Shown: in pieces, positions 40,710 to 49,991 of the stretch | Layout of the letters: each line of letters begins with the position of its first letter | Position numbering within the stretch: position 1 is the stretch's first letter | DNA from: Cafeteria roenbergensis | Taxonomy: Eukaryota > Sar > Bigyra > Bicosoecida > Cafeteriaceae | NCBI GenBank assembly: GCA_008330645.1 | Contig: VLTN01000031.1 | Span: 62,001 to 126,000 of the forward strand | Direction: 5' to 3' | Length of the DNA: 64,000 bases | The notes under the pieces: generated by a model | The model's input: the letters and a program-made list of their open reading frames with translations, nothing else | Database searches by the model: none | What the model was told of the DNA's origin: nothing | Made by a program: the position numbers and the translations under genes

Positions 40710-41670
40710 TAAAATGTATTATCCAAGACAGCGTACAAAACACACCACGGCTTTTGGTGAAGTTGCCAAAACTTCAGTGGGTACTGCGGGTGGGGAAATT
40801 AGCGGGACTGCGGGAAAAGAGGAGTCTGGGGTTTTGTGTGTACACTACCTGTTTGTCTTATTGTTATACACACATTCTGGGGCGCGGCTGGGGGCTAAAC
40901 AGTATTCGTTTGTTGCAAAAAGTCATCGGGCACTTGTTTTTCCGTGCTCTCCAGTGATTTTTCAGGGAGTTGCGCTGGAAGTATGGGGTACCCCCCATGG
41001 GATTCTTACAATTTATGTGATTTGTTGCTCTACAGTGCGCTTTCGGGAAATAAGAGATGGTGCCCGGCAATCCCATTTCCTCTATAGAGGAAAAAATGGG
41101 ATTGTGTGTATAGGGATTTCGGGGTCTCGGTGACTTCCCGGAAACTTCAGCGGGTACCACGGGCTAAAGATTTTGGAGGCGGCGTAATTGCTGCATTTGG
41201 GGGTTTTGTGTGCATATTTTTGTTCCACTAATGCTATACACACGCTTTGTGGCTGCGGTTGGGTGGGATAAACGTTTATCCGAGACAGCATTGCAAAATT
41301 AACTATGGTTCCAAATAGTGGTGATTGGATTCAAAGTTTGAGATCAGAGTTATTAGTGGTTGTGTGTGTATAGCATTAGTGGGAGTGTCTTGGTTTACAC
41401 ATTTCCTCTATAGTAAAATGGGTAAACCAAGACAGCATCCCTAAGTTCTCTCCAGTTTTTGGCCAGTCTCCGCAAACTTCAGCGGGGGCTATAGGCTAAA
41501 GATGAGGACAACCGCGTATTGGGGGATTTTGGAGGCTTTGTGTGTGCAGCAAAACTTTCTGCAAATGCTATACATTGTGACTAATCGTATTTCCATGGAA
41601 CCTCGGCAACGACATTTTCCTCAATAGTACAATGGGACTGCCAAGACAGCAGCCCTAATCTCGACCCCGT
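40690..41670 (+). repeat. degenerate tandem repeats in left arm
   Basis: Diverged units recur with shared landmarks: TTTCCTCTATAG (about 40700, 41088, 41402, 41612), GACAGC (about 40728, 41284, 41430, 41654), AAACTTCAGCGGG (about 40769, 41143, 41474) and AATGCTATACA (about 41231, 41567). Spacing of the AACTTCAG landmark is about 373 and 332 bases. Several units contain short palindromes such as TCCTCTATAGAGGA and ATAAACGTTTAT. Confidence 0.65.
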
Positions 41671-42199
41671 TTGCGTTGGGGTTCTGAAAGTCGCAATAGG
41701 GAACTGCGGGTTGGCGACTGGGAAGACCGTGAAATATGTGGGATTTTGCGACATTGTGTGTTGCTTGAATCAAACGGCACGAATCAAACCCGAACTATGA
41801 CTTGACTATGGGAGGGGTATTGCGACCCCTTGGACACTCCGAGACGTCCGAGACGTCGTGCGGGTGCATGACCCGTCCCATTGGACGTAATCGTGCGAAT
41901 TCGAACGATAGGGTCGTTTTGCGTGTGGAGTTTTCGTATAATCATGCGAATTCTTCTGTTTTGCCGTTGATTGAAAACACTTGCAGACGATATTGTTTGT
42001 TGGTAGGGAAATATAGCGGTCGAACAAACGCGATTCCCCCTCTGCTCCTCCCCGCCCGCAGCCCGAGCCGGCGAGCTGAGATACCTGGATTCGACGCTTG
42101 CTAACCTTGCTGGCATCCAAGTCTTCGAACAATGCGTGACTGAAGCCCCTGTGCGACACAGCAGTGACGTTATTCAACAGCACCAAATGCTCTGACAAC

Positions 42200-42430
42200 A
42201 TGAGCTCCGTTGTACCCTTCGTCGTCACGCCCACGGAGCGCATGGGACCGGAGGCGTTTGCTTTCCTCAAGAAGGTGGCGGACACGGCTTTTGGCGATGA
42301 GCCAAGGGAGCGTGCGCGCTGGGCCTTCCGGTGGCTGTCCAAGCAGAACGAGGTGATCGCCAAGGGGCTGGCGACGCAGCTCATCTGGCAGACGGAGCAC
42401 TTGCGGCGGCAGGTGGAGCGTTTGCGGTGA
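42200..42430 (+). CDS. small arm protein 2 (76 residues)
   Basis: ATG 42200 starts a compact, protein-like frame: MSSVVPFVVTPTERMGPEAF, then FAFLKKVADTAFGD, then RWAFRWLSKQNEVIAKGLAT, ending LRRQVERLR. Composition and codon use look coding, and an almost identical mirror copy lies at 44757-44987. Its short VxPFVV...GPEA...FL pattern recalls the extreme C-terminus of some non-LTR retrotransposon proteins, so it may be a captured LINE 3' end rather than an independent gene. That comparison is from memory and weak. Confidence 0.45.
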   Translation: MSSVVPFVVTPTERMGPEAFAFLKKVADTAFGDEPRERARWAFRWLSKQNEVIAKGLATQLIWQTEHLRRQVERLR

Positions 42431-42673
42431 GCGTGTGGTGGTGGATGGACTTGGAGTGGGACTGGGTAATTGGGCTGCTGGGTTGATGGGTCTGCGGGTC
42501 TGCGGGATTGGGATTTGGGTTTTGCTGGTTTGCGCGTTCTGTGACTCTGCGGGGATGGTTTGCTGGACCTCTGAGTGATGGCTTTGATGAGGCTTTGATT
42601 TGACTGTGTGGAATGCTGACATTGAGTCTTCATCCCCCCCAATGATGCTGAGAACCTGTATCTACGTTTGACC

Positions 42674-42753
42674 GCCATTCCGCGTAGCCAGCCATTCCGC
42701 GTAGCCAGCCATTCCGCGTAGCCAGCCATTCCGCGTAGCCAGCCATTCCGCGT
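42674..42753 (+). repeat. 17-base minisatellite
   Basis: Four full and one partial direct copies of GCCATTCCGCGTAGCCA, head to tail, just inside the inner end of the left arm. There is no counterpart beside the right arm, so it belongs to the unpaired centre. Confidence 0.92.
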
Positions 42754-42825
42754 GCTGCGCTTCGAGGCACTCGGCGTGGCCCAGCAGTGGCCTTGCCGCA
42801 CGTGCGCGAATCCGCACCACTCGAG

Positions 42826-44259
42826 ATGCTCATGGGAGTGCTGACAGCATTCGGTCACCGAATTCAAGGCGTCGTGTTGACCTCAGCGGTTACTATTGTG
42901 ATCGCTGCAGCATATACGGCCACGTTTGAAGTATTGGTCTCACCCTGCAGAAGCTTGAATGCAGACGCGACATCTCTTGACGTTCTTGGTCGTTGTGGCG
43001 TGAATGTCAGCACCTCGACTGACTTCACTCGAGACCTTGGGTCGTCATCGACAGTTCTGTATCCAGAGTATTTGGACACCGTGCTTATCTACAGCCTCTT
43101 GCCTGTGTTTGCAGCTGCAATTCTGGACACCTATTTCGCGTGGTTTTCTTCAGTATATCATGTGGTGGGATGCTTCACGTGCGAATGCTGTTTCCTCTGT
43201 GTCTGCCGAAGACAGTCGAGCTGGCCGGAGCTTGTCAGGACTACATTCTCTCCACAGGCATGGGACGGGCGGGGACTTCAGTGGTATATTTGCACGCGCG
43301 ATGAGCACTGCTGCTTCTGTCCGTGCTTCAGGTGGTTCCGTGTCCTCAGGGCAGTGATGGCGCTATTCTCTAATGCCATGTCGGGCTTGGGGACTGTTCT
43401 CCTTCTTCAATGGACTTCTGCCAGGTCACTTACCAGAAAGGATGGATCCGACGCTGTTCCTGACGGCTTGGAGAATGCAGCTATAATCGTCCTTGGTGTG
43501 AGCGGCGGCCTGCTGCTTGCTAGACTCGTGCTGAGCGTAACATCAGCAACTGCTCCTATTCCTACATCTCCTCTTGGTAGTGACGAAGACATCTCTGCCA
43601 GGGACGACCTCCATGAAATGTTCAAGAGCTCGAGCAGTCCGCCCCTCTGCCTTGCAGCACCGTCGTTTCTGGTGAATCTTGCCACAAATCAAGCTCCAAG
43701 CACACCGCAAGGCTTTCGAGTGCAGAGAGCAATGAACAAGACGACGGACGGACTTGCAATCGAACGTGTCCTTATGGCGGCAGGGGGTGCGATGGCGATG
43801 GCGGCGGCGGCGGCGGAATGCGTGGAAACGGCGAATGCGGCGAAGAAGGCGGCGGCGAATGCGGCGTCACGTGCCCAGGAGCTTGCTTTGCACTTGGATA
43901 TAACTGCAGATAAGGAGAAAAAGACCACGGCCGATGCACAGGCCGACAAGGCTAAGGAGGCAGCCAACAAGGCTAAATGGGCGGCCGACAAGGCGAAAAA
44001 GGCGGCCGACAAGGCGAAAAAGGCGGCCGACGAGGCGGCAGCCGCAAGGAAGGCGGCAGTGAAAGCAACAAGGGAGGCAGAAACACAGGAGGGCGCGGCG
44101 AAAGCAAAGAAGGTTATGGCGGCGAAAATGAAGAGTTTGGAGGAGGACATGGCAAACAATGCGGCCAGGACAGCAGCAACTGCAGCGCAAGCCTCGGCCG
44201 CCGCAGCGTTCGCGGAGGCGGCAAAAGCAAGGACTGTGCGGGTGGCCATGGAGGCTTGA
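42826..44259 (+). CDS. element cargo: four-span membrane protein with Ala/Lys coiled-coil tail
   Basis: ATG 42826 gives 477 residues. An in-frame GTG lies further 5', but the ATG is preferred. Hydrophobic segments: VVLTSAVTIVIAAAYTATFE, VLIYSLLPVFAAAILDTYFA, VMALFSNAMSGLGTVLLLQW and AAIIVLGVSGGLLLARLVLS. Between spans two and three lies a Cys cluster (CFTCECCFLCVC, then CCFCPCF), suggesting a palmitoylated or metal-binding loop. From about residue 320 the chain is a long Ala/Lys/Glu helix with tandem ADKAKKA heptad-like repeats, a likely coiled coil. Codon use is much less GC-rich than the host genes. I recognise no family. It sits alone in the unpaired centre of the palindrome, so it is cargo rather than mobility machinery. 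A GC hairpin at about 44352-44381 lies downstream. Confidence 0.7.
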   Translation: MLMGVLTAFGHRIQGVVLTSAVTIVIAAAYTATFEVLVSPCRSLNADATSLDVLGRCGVNVSTSTDFTRDLGSSSTVLYPEYLDTVLIYSLLPVFAAAILDTYFAWFSSVYHVVGCFTCECCFLCVCRRQSSWPELVRTTFSPQAWDGRGLQWYICTRDEHCCFCPCFRWFRVLRAVMALFSNAMSGLGTVLLLQWTSARSLTRKDGSDAVPDGLENAAIIVLGVSGGLLLARLVLSVTSATAPIPTSPLGSDEDISARDDLHEMFKSSSSPPLCLAAPSFLVNLATNQAPSTPQGFRVQRAMNKTTDGLAIERVLMAAGGAMAMAAAAAECVETANAAKKAAANAASRAQELALHLDITADKEKKTTADAQADKAKEAANKAKWAADKAKKAADKAKKAADEAAAARKAAVKATREAETQEGAAKAKKVMAAKMKSLEEDMANNAARTAATAAQASAAAAFAEAAKARTVRVAMEA

Positions 44260-44756
44260 CCGTCGGACGCAGGCCCACAACTTGGGCATCGCTAGGTTCA
44301 GCAAAGGCTGAGGCCACTCTATATAGAGCTCAAGCGTGGTGTGGTTGATCAGGCCGGGAGGCTTTGTGCTCCCGCCTGGCCACCTTCATCGTTGGGTGAT
44401 GGCTGAGGTTTGTTTTTCAGGTTCTTCCTCAGTTTGAATACCGAACCTGCAACCACGCACAGGGTCCTTATTGACAGAGGGTTATGAGGCATGGTATGTC
44501 AGAACTCTAGGTTTCGTAAGACTACGGTCAGGCTCTCAATATCGTTGGGGGGGGCGAAGGCTCAATGTCAGCATTCCACACAGTCAAATCAAAGCCTCAT
44601 CAAAGCCATCACTCAGAGGTCCAGCAAACCATCCCCGCAGAGTCACAGAACGCGCAAACCAGCAAAACCCAAATCCCAATCCCGCAGACCCGCAGACCCA
44701 TCAACCCAGCAGCCCAATTACCCAGTCCCACTCCAAGTCCATCCACCACCACACGC

Positions 44757-44987
44757 TCACCGCAAACGCTCCACCTGCCGCCGCAAGTGCTCCGTCTGCC
44801 CGATCAGCTGCGTCGCCAGCCCCTTGGCGATCACCTCGTTCTGCTTGGACAGCCACCGGAAGGCCCAGCGCGCACGCTCCCTTGGCTCATCGCCAAAAGC
44901 CGTGTCCGCCACCTTCTTGAGGAAAGCAAACGCCTCCGGTCCCATGCGCTCCGTGGGCGTGACGACGAAGGGTACAACGGAGCTCAT
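44757..44987 (-). CDS. small arm protein 2, mirror copy
   Basis: Mirror image of the 76-residue frame at 42200-42430. I noted one amino-acid difference (Gly for Trp within QLIxQTEHL). Confidence 0.45.
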   Translation of the reverse strand: MSSVVPFVVTPTERMGPEAFAFLKKVADTAFGDEPRERARWAFRWLSKQNEVIAKGLATQLIGQTEHLRRQVERLR

Positions 44988-45515
44988 GTTGTCAGAGCAT
45001 TTGGTGCTGTTGAATAACGTCACTGCTGTGTCGCACAGGGGCTTCAGTCACGCATTGTTCGAAGACTTGGATGCCAGCAAGGTTAGCAAGCGTCGAATCC
45101 AGGTATCTCAGCTCGCCGGCTCGGGCTGCGGGCGGGGAGGAGCAGAGGGGGAATCGCGTTTGTTCGACCGCTATATTTCCCTACCAACGAACAATATCGT
45201 CTGCAAGTGTTTTCAATCAACGGCAAAACAGAAGAATTCGCATGATTATACGAAAACTCCACACGCAAAACGACCCTATCGTTCGAATTCGCACGATTAC
45301 GTCCAATGGGACGGGTCATGCACCCGCACGACGTCTCGGACGTCTCGGAGTGTCCAAGGGGTCGCAATACCCCTCCCATAGTCAAGTCATAGTTCGGGTT
45401 TGATTCGTGCCGTTTGATTCAAGCAACACACAATGTCGCAAAATCCCACATATTTCACGGTCTTCCCAGTCGCCAACCCGCAGTTCCCTATTGCGACTTT
45501 CAGAACCCCAACGCA

Positions 45516-46496
45516 AACGGGGTCGAGATTAGGGCTGCTGTCTTGGCAGTCCCATTGTACTATTGAGGAAAATGTCGTTGCCGAGGTTCCATGGAAATAC
45601 GATTAGTCACAATGTATAGCATTTGCAGAAAGTTTTGCTGCACACACAAAGCCTCCAAAATCCCCCAATACGCGGTTGTCCTCATCTTTAGCCTATAGCC
45701 CCCGCTGAAGTTTGCGGAGACTGGCCAAAAACTGGAGAGAACTTAGGGATGCTGTCTTGGTTTACCCATTTACTATAGAGGAAATGTGTAAACCAAGACA
45801 CTCCCACTAATGCTATACACACACAACCACTAATAACTCTGATCTCAAACTTTGAATCCAATCACCACTATTTGGAACCATAGTTAATTTTGCAATGCTG
45901 TCTCGGATAAACGTTTATCCCACCCAACCGCAGCCACAAAGCGTGTGTATAGCATTAGTGGAACAAAAATATGCACACAAAACCCCCAAATGCAGCAATT
46001 ACGCCGCCTCCAAAATCTTTAGCCCGTGGTACCCGCTGAAGTTTCCGGGAAGTCACCGAGACCCCGAAATCCCTATACACACAATCCCATTTTTTCCTCT
46101 ATAGAGGAAATGGGATTGCCGGGCACCATCTCTTATTTCCCGAAAGCGCACTGTAGAGCAACAAATCACATAAATTGTAAGAATCCCATGGGGGGTACCC
46201 CATACTTCCAGCGCAACTCCCTGAAAAATCACTGGAGAGCACGGAAAAACAAGTGCCCGATGACTTTTTGCAACAAACGAATACTGTTTAGCCCCCAGCC
46301 GCGCCCCAGAATGTGTGTATAACAATAAGACAAAAAGGTAGTGTACACACAAAACCCCAGACTCCTCTTTTCCCGCAGTCCCGCTAATTTCCCCACCCGC
46401 AGTACCCACTGAAGTTTTGGCAACTTCACCAAAAGCCGTGGTGTGTTTTGTACGCTGTCTTGGATAATACATTTTACTATAGAGAAATGGATTTGA
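45516..46496 (-). repeat. degenerate tandem repeats in right arm
   Basis: Mirror copy of the repeat run at about 40690-41670, with the same landmark words in reverse complement. Confidence 0.65.
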
Positions 46497-46917
46497 CCGT
46501 AGGGTCGGTAGTTTGACCTTGACGTGTACATATTTGCCCGCACCCATACATCGTGGGACGCGCTCTGCCAGCTTCCGCCGGCCCGCGAGCCGCCGACCGG
46601 GCCACCTTGCTCGGGTACGCACCCAGCATCGGCCCCAACGCGCTCCGTGTGCCGTTGAGTGATCGTTTCTCCCACCCTCCCAGCCCTCGGGCAGAGCCGC
46701 TTCGGCTCTGCTCGCCGTGCTGTGGGGCTCTAATCGAGCCCCGTCTGCCACACGCCGTCTCCCCCGACATACGCGGATAGAGGTCAATGTATAAAGCCTG
46801 TTCCGCAAACGTGGCCCAAGAGGTCGGGAGGCCCGGGACCGCGCTTCGGAACGCCATCCACGTGTCCGAGTCCACGTCGGGACCCGTCGCATCATTCGCT
46901 CGGGCTGCCGCTGCCAT
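46477..46917 (-). CDS. small arm protein 1, mirror copy (uncertain)
   Basis: Mirror image of the 146-residue frame at 40269-40709, with the same doubts about its 3' half. Confidence 0.3.
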   Translation of the reverse strand: MAAAARANDATGPDVDSDTWMAFRSAVPGLPTSWATFAEQALYIDLYPRMSGETACGRRGSIRAPQHGEQSRSGSARGLGGWEKRSLNGTRSALGPMLGAYPSKVARSAARGPAEAGRARPTMYGCGQICTRQGQTTDPTVKSISL

Positions 46918-47244
46918 GTGTAGAAACAAAAGCTTAAGCGCGCGTCACACAAACGCGGCGGGAATGCGGAGTCGCTGATTCCCTGTGGGATAACTGATCA
47001 GGGCAGGCGAGTGCCGTGCCGCTGAGTTTCCCGCTGCGGACGGGAGAGTTCCTGCGTCCGGTGTGCTGATTGCGCGCGCGCTCGTTGGGCAGAGCTTTCC
47101 CCCGCTCTGCAGCGAAGAGGGCGCCCTCCTCTGTCTGGTCCGCATCGTCACCGCCTGTTCTTGTCGCGGGATGTGGAATCCCTTTGACTGGATGTATTGT
47201 CATTCGTTCAGCTCAATATTCAGCCTCCTTAGGCTTGCTGTCTT

Positions 47245-47273
47245 TATTGCTGTGATATTCACCGGGGGGCAAA
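47245..47273 (+). repeat. terminal motif, inner right copy
   Basis: The third of four copies of the 29-base terminal motif. Only about 30 bases separate it from the fourth (47304-47332), whereas the two left copies are about 0.9 kb apart around the recombinase segment. Confidence 0.85.
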
Positions 47274-47281
47274 ATGAGTGT

Positions 47282-47345
47282 GTATAGTACTAGCCACACA
47301 CATTTTGCCCGGCGCTGAATATCACAGCAATATACAAAACTACAA
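47282..47345 (-). repeat. right terminal inverted repeat
   Basis: Partner of 38971-39035. It carries the fourth terminal motif (47304-47332) and ends next to the second CAGCTGA. Confidence 0.88.
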
Positions 47346-47482
47346 CAGCTGAACTCATCGTGTGCACCATTCGTGGCGAGCGCGTCCTCCGGCGCATCGA
47401 GCCCCAGCATGGCTTCCGAGGATTCGTCACCGCCCACGAAGCGCGTGCCGCCCTGCGCGCGGTTCAGCGCCGAACCTGCTGA
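47346..47482 (+). pseudogene. severed 3' end of F-box-like gene copy A
   Basis: Starting with the second CAGCTGA (47346-47352), this stretch encodes VLRRIEPQHGFRGFVTAHEA and RAVQRRTC before a stop at 47480-47482. It matches the last residues of copy B (VLRRIQPSHGFRGFVTAHEA, RAVQRRTC). It is the tail cut from the gene body at 38970 by the element. Confidence 0.85.
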
Positions 47483-47732
47483 TCCCCCCAGCGGGACGTG
47501 CCCGCCTCGCCCGCCCGCGTGGACTCGGCAGCTTCGCTCTCGCATCAGCAGCAGCATCGTTTGCGTGCCGCGTGCAGCTTCGACCCAACCGCGGCTCATC
47601 CGCCCCGCCGTGCGCAAGCCACTGCGCGCGTGTGCGTGCCATCGCTCGCTGCGCCTGGGCCCCGAGCCGCTGGCAAGGCCACCTGCGCCACCCTGCAACG
47701 ACCGACACACACACGCACCACTCTGCCGCGCA

Positions 47733-49521
47733 TCAGCGCCGCTCGCTGCCCCGGGACGCGGACCTCGCCGGCGCTCGCCGCGCGCTCGAGTCGCGGCGCC
47801 GGGCCCGCTGACCAGCGCCGCTGCGGCCGCGCCCCGGGCCGCGCGCGCCCTCGGCTGCGCCCGCTCCTCGCCTCGGGCCACCGTCGCTCCGCCGCTGCGC
47901 GACCGCTCGGACCGCGTCCTCGGCCAGCGCACGGGTGTCCGACACGAACGCGTCGCCGCCCCCCGGCCCCAGAACACGCCTTGCCGCCCCACGCAGGGCC
48001 TCCCACGCGCACGCCGGCAGCCCGCGCTCCGCGGCGCGCGCCGAGCCCCGGCCCCGCAGCGCCCCCGACGGCAGCCGCCCGGCCACCAGGCTCACGCCCC
48101 GCACCATCGCCTGCCGGGCGCCCTGCAGCGCCTCCTCCGCAGCCCCGCCCGGCCCCGCCGCCGAGGCCGCCTCCGTCGCGCCGCCCGCCAGCGGCTCGCC
48201 CTCTGCCGGCGAGCGACGCCCCGCTGCCAGCGCGGCCTCGGCTGCCGCCGCGTGAGCCGACACCGCCTCCCCAAGCGCCGCCGGGGACGCCAGCGGGACG
48301 GTGGCTCGCACTCGCCTCGTCAGCCGCATGGCCTCGCCGGCGCCCCTCGCCGACAGCGCAGCGACCCGGTCCACGGACGACGCGTCGCCGCGGAGCCGCG
48401 CGCCCTCCAGGGCGGCAACCACCCGACACAGCCGTTGGCTCCGTCACGGCGAACACGCCCGGCCACCCGCCACACACGCCCTCGCCGCGCCCCTCCACCG
48501 GCGCCGAGCCGCCCGTCGACCCGTGCCGCGACGCCCCAGCGCCCAGCAGCCGCGCCAGCATCTTGGCCCCGTGCCCCGCCTCTGCCCGCTCCGCCCGCAC
48601 AAGCTCCGCGCACGTCAAGGGCCCCACGCACACGCGGCGGGACAGCTCGGCTGCCCTCCGGCCCAGGCCCTCGCCACCGGACGCCGCGCCGGCGCCAGCG
48701 GGGCCACCGCCGCCACCGGCTGGGCGGAGCGGCAGCGCGGCCTGCACCAGCGCGCCGGCCAGCCCCGCCAGCTCCGCCCCACGCCCGCCTGCGCCCGCGG
48801 CGTCGGATGCGCCGCGATCGACCAAGCCGACCACATCGTCGAGCATCCGCACGACGTCGGCAGGGTCCGCCCCCCGCGTCGACGCCGCGACGGCGCAGCC
48901 GAGCGCCGCCTGCACACCGCGCCACGCTGACACGGCCGGCGCGGCGCCGCCGCCGGAGGGCGCCCGGGCTCCAGCCGCGGCAGAGCCCCACGCCGCCGCA
49001 AGCAGAGCCGCCGCCGCGTCCGGAACAGGGTCCAGCGGCGCGGCAGAGCCGGCGGCGTCCGCGGACATGACCCACTCGCGCAGCGTGCGCGTCAGGCCCA
49101 CCGCCAGGCCGGCGCCCGCGTCCCTCGGCAGAGCTGCCACCTGCCGCAGGAGCCACCGCGGCACCGCGAGCCCTCGGCGCCCGGGCGCGCCACGGCCGCG
49201 GCCGCTCGGCGCAGCAGCGGGAGGCGCGCGCTGGCGGGCTGCACGGCCGAGATTGCCGCCAGGAGGGGCTTCCACGCCGCATCGACGCACGATGCCTCGG
49301 CCGATGCGAGCGCATGCTAGGACTGCGGCCTTTGCAGCCGGGAGTGAGGGGCCTGGGCCGCCCGCCGCCTTCGGGAGCGGGCCGTGCAGCCCCTCGGACC
49401 GGGCCTGCACGCGGCCGGGCTGGAGCGGCCGGCGAACTGCCGGGGCCACGCTCGGGGCGGCCGGCGCTCCCACGCACGCGCGGCTCGCCACTCGGCACCC
49501 TAAGGCCCGCGCCGCCGGCAC
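47733..49521 (-). pseudogene. Ala-rich helical protein gene, copy A (disrupted)
   Basis: Reading right to left, homology with copy B shows one coding line: RRAAELSRRVCVGPLTCAEL, GHGAKMLARLLGAGAS, then VVAALEGARLRGDASSVDRV, ending RGLPACAWEALRGAARRVLG and DAFVSDTRALAEDAVRAV, with a stop at 47733 shared with copy B. Near 48411 an extra base relative to B breaks the frame. No ATG opens the 5' part, and two competing frames are visible at 49100-49320, so the start is unresolved. Composition suggests a helical, soluble protein. I do not recognise it. It converges on the tail of the F-box-like gene. Confidence 0.5.
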
Positions 49522-49991
49522 GCATGCACTCCCCGTCGCGCCACAAGCGAGCCCCCCGCCTCCTCTCGGCGCCGCGGGACGCTCGACACGTCACGTGCCC
49601 AAGCAGTGGTGCGGGCCGCTCCGCTTGCAGGGCTGCGCTCCCACCTGCGCGCGACAGCGCGGGCTGGACGCCCATCCGCCGGCCGCGCGGCGCTGGGACC
49701 GCGGCCCTCGCACGCCCGGACGCCCCTAGAGCCGGGCGGGGCGGCGGCTCGCCATCGCGGCTGTGATCGCCGCGGGCCGTCCTGCGCCATCGCTCCGACA
49801 GAGCTCGCTGGCGGTTGCTGTCTCGCAAACGGCACAGCAAACACTCCAGACGGCGCACACCAGGGCCGGGATCCCCGGGCCCGGGCCTCGCTTGCCTCCC
49901 CTCGCCGCATCGCATGCAGTGTGCAGCTCGCCGGCCTCCGCGAGGGCGACCCGAGCGGCCGGCAGCCGCGCCCCCGACGGTGCCGGAAGCC

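Larger units (their letters stand above)
39913..42660 (+). repeat. left arm of giant palindrome (2.75 kb)
   Basis: Matches the reverse complement of 44524-47273. Paired positions sum to 87186 over the outer part and 87187 over the inner part, so there is a single one-base length difference. I noticed only about five substitutions until the last 40 or so bases, where similarity fades. The arm contains two small open frames, each mirrored in the other arm, and a run of degenerate 330-390-base repeats. It is clearly less GC-rich than the host DNA. Confidence 0.95.
44524..47273 (-). repeat. right arm of giant palindrome (2.75 kb)
   Basis: Reverse-complement partner of 39913-42660, with the same small frames and degenerate repeats in mirror order. 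The arms plus centre could form a very large cruciform or hairpin. Confidence 0.95.
38971..47345. mobile_element. 8.4-kb tyrosine-recombinase element with palindromic arms and cargo gene
   Basis: The boundaries are set by the terminal inverted repeats, the flanking CAGCTGA copies, the drop in GC relative to the host, and the empty site in copy B. Parts in order: left terminal repeat; C-terminal half of a tyrosine recombinase; left palindrome arm 39913-42660; unpaired centre with a 17-base minisatellite and a membrane/coiled-coil gene; right arm 44524-47273; right terminal repeat. The family could be a Crypton-like recombinase transposon or a remnant of a DIRS-type element; no reverse transcriptase, capsid or envelope part was seen. 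The recombinase looks incomplete, so the element is treated as broken and non-autonomous. Near-identity of the arms implies a young age or ongoing gene conversion. Confidence 0.82.
35961..49245 (+). repeat. tandem duplication, copy A (interrupted by the mobile element)
   Basis: Copy A covers 35961-38970 and 47346-about 49245, about 4.9 kb of matching sequence once the element is removed. It aligns in the same orientation with 49600-54130. Each copy holds the plus-strand F-box-like membrane gene and a convergent minus-strand Ala-rich gene. Sequence at about 49245-49600 of A has no counterpart in B. Confidence 0.88.

Noticed and set aside
41784-42116. A 110-codon minus-strand frame in the arm and its mirror copy
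   Set aside because: No coherent protein composition, and it lies across non-coding-looking AT-rich DNA. The mirrored copy only reflects the palindrome.
42674-42753. A CRISPR-like array
   Set aside because: The 17-base units are directly abutting with no spacers, in a eukaryotic element.
39913-47273. The palindrome as a pure assembly or library artefact
   Set aside because: The arms are not identical (one length difference, several substitutions, divergent inner ends), and the element is asymmetrical at its ends, which a simple fold-back artefact would not produce. Long reads would still be decisive.
38971-47345. An LTR retroelement, because the ends can be read as TG...CA with a 5-base flanking repeat
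   Set aside because: The long end repeats are inverted, not direct, and no reverse transcriptase, protease, integrase or capsid part is visible. The readable enzyme is a tyrosine recombinase.
47596-49521. A single intact 641-residue minus-strand protein
   Set aside because: Comparison with copy B shows the frame beyond about 48411 is a shifted shadow; the conserved reading continues in another frame to 47733.
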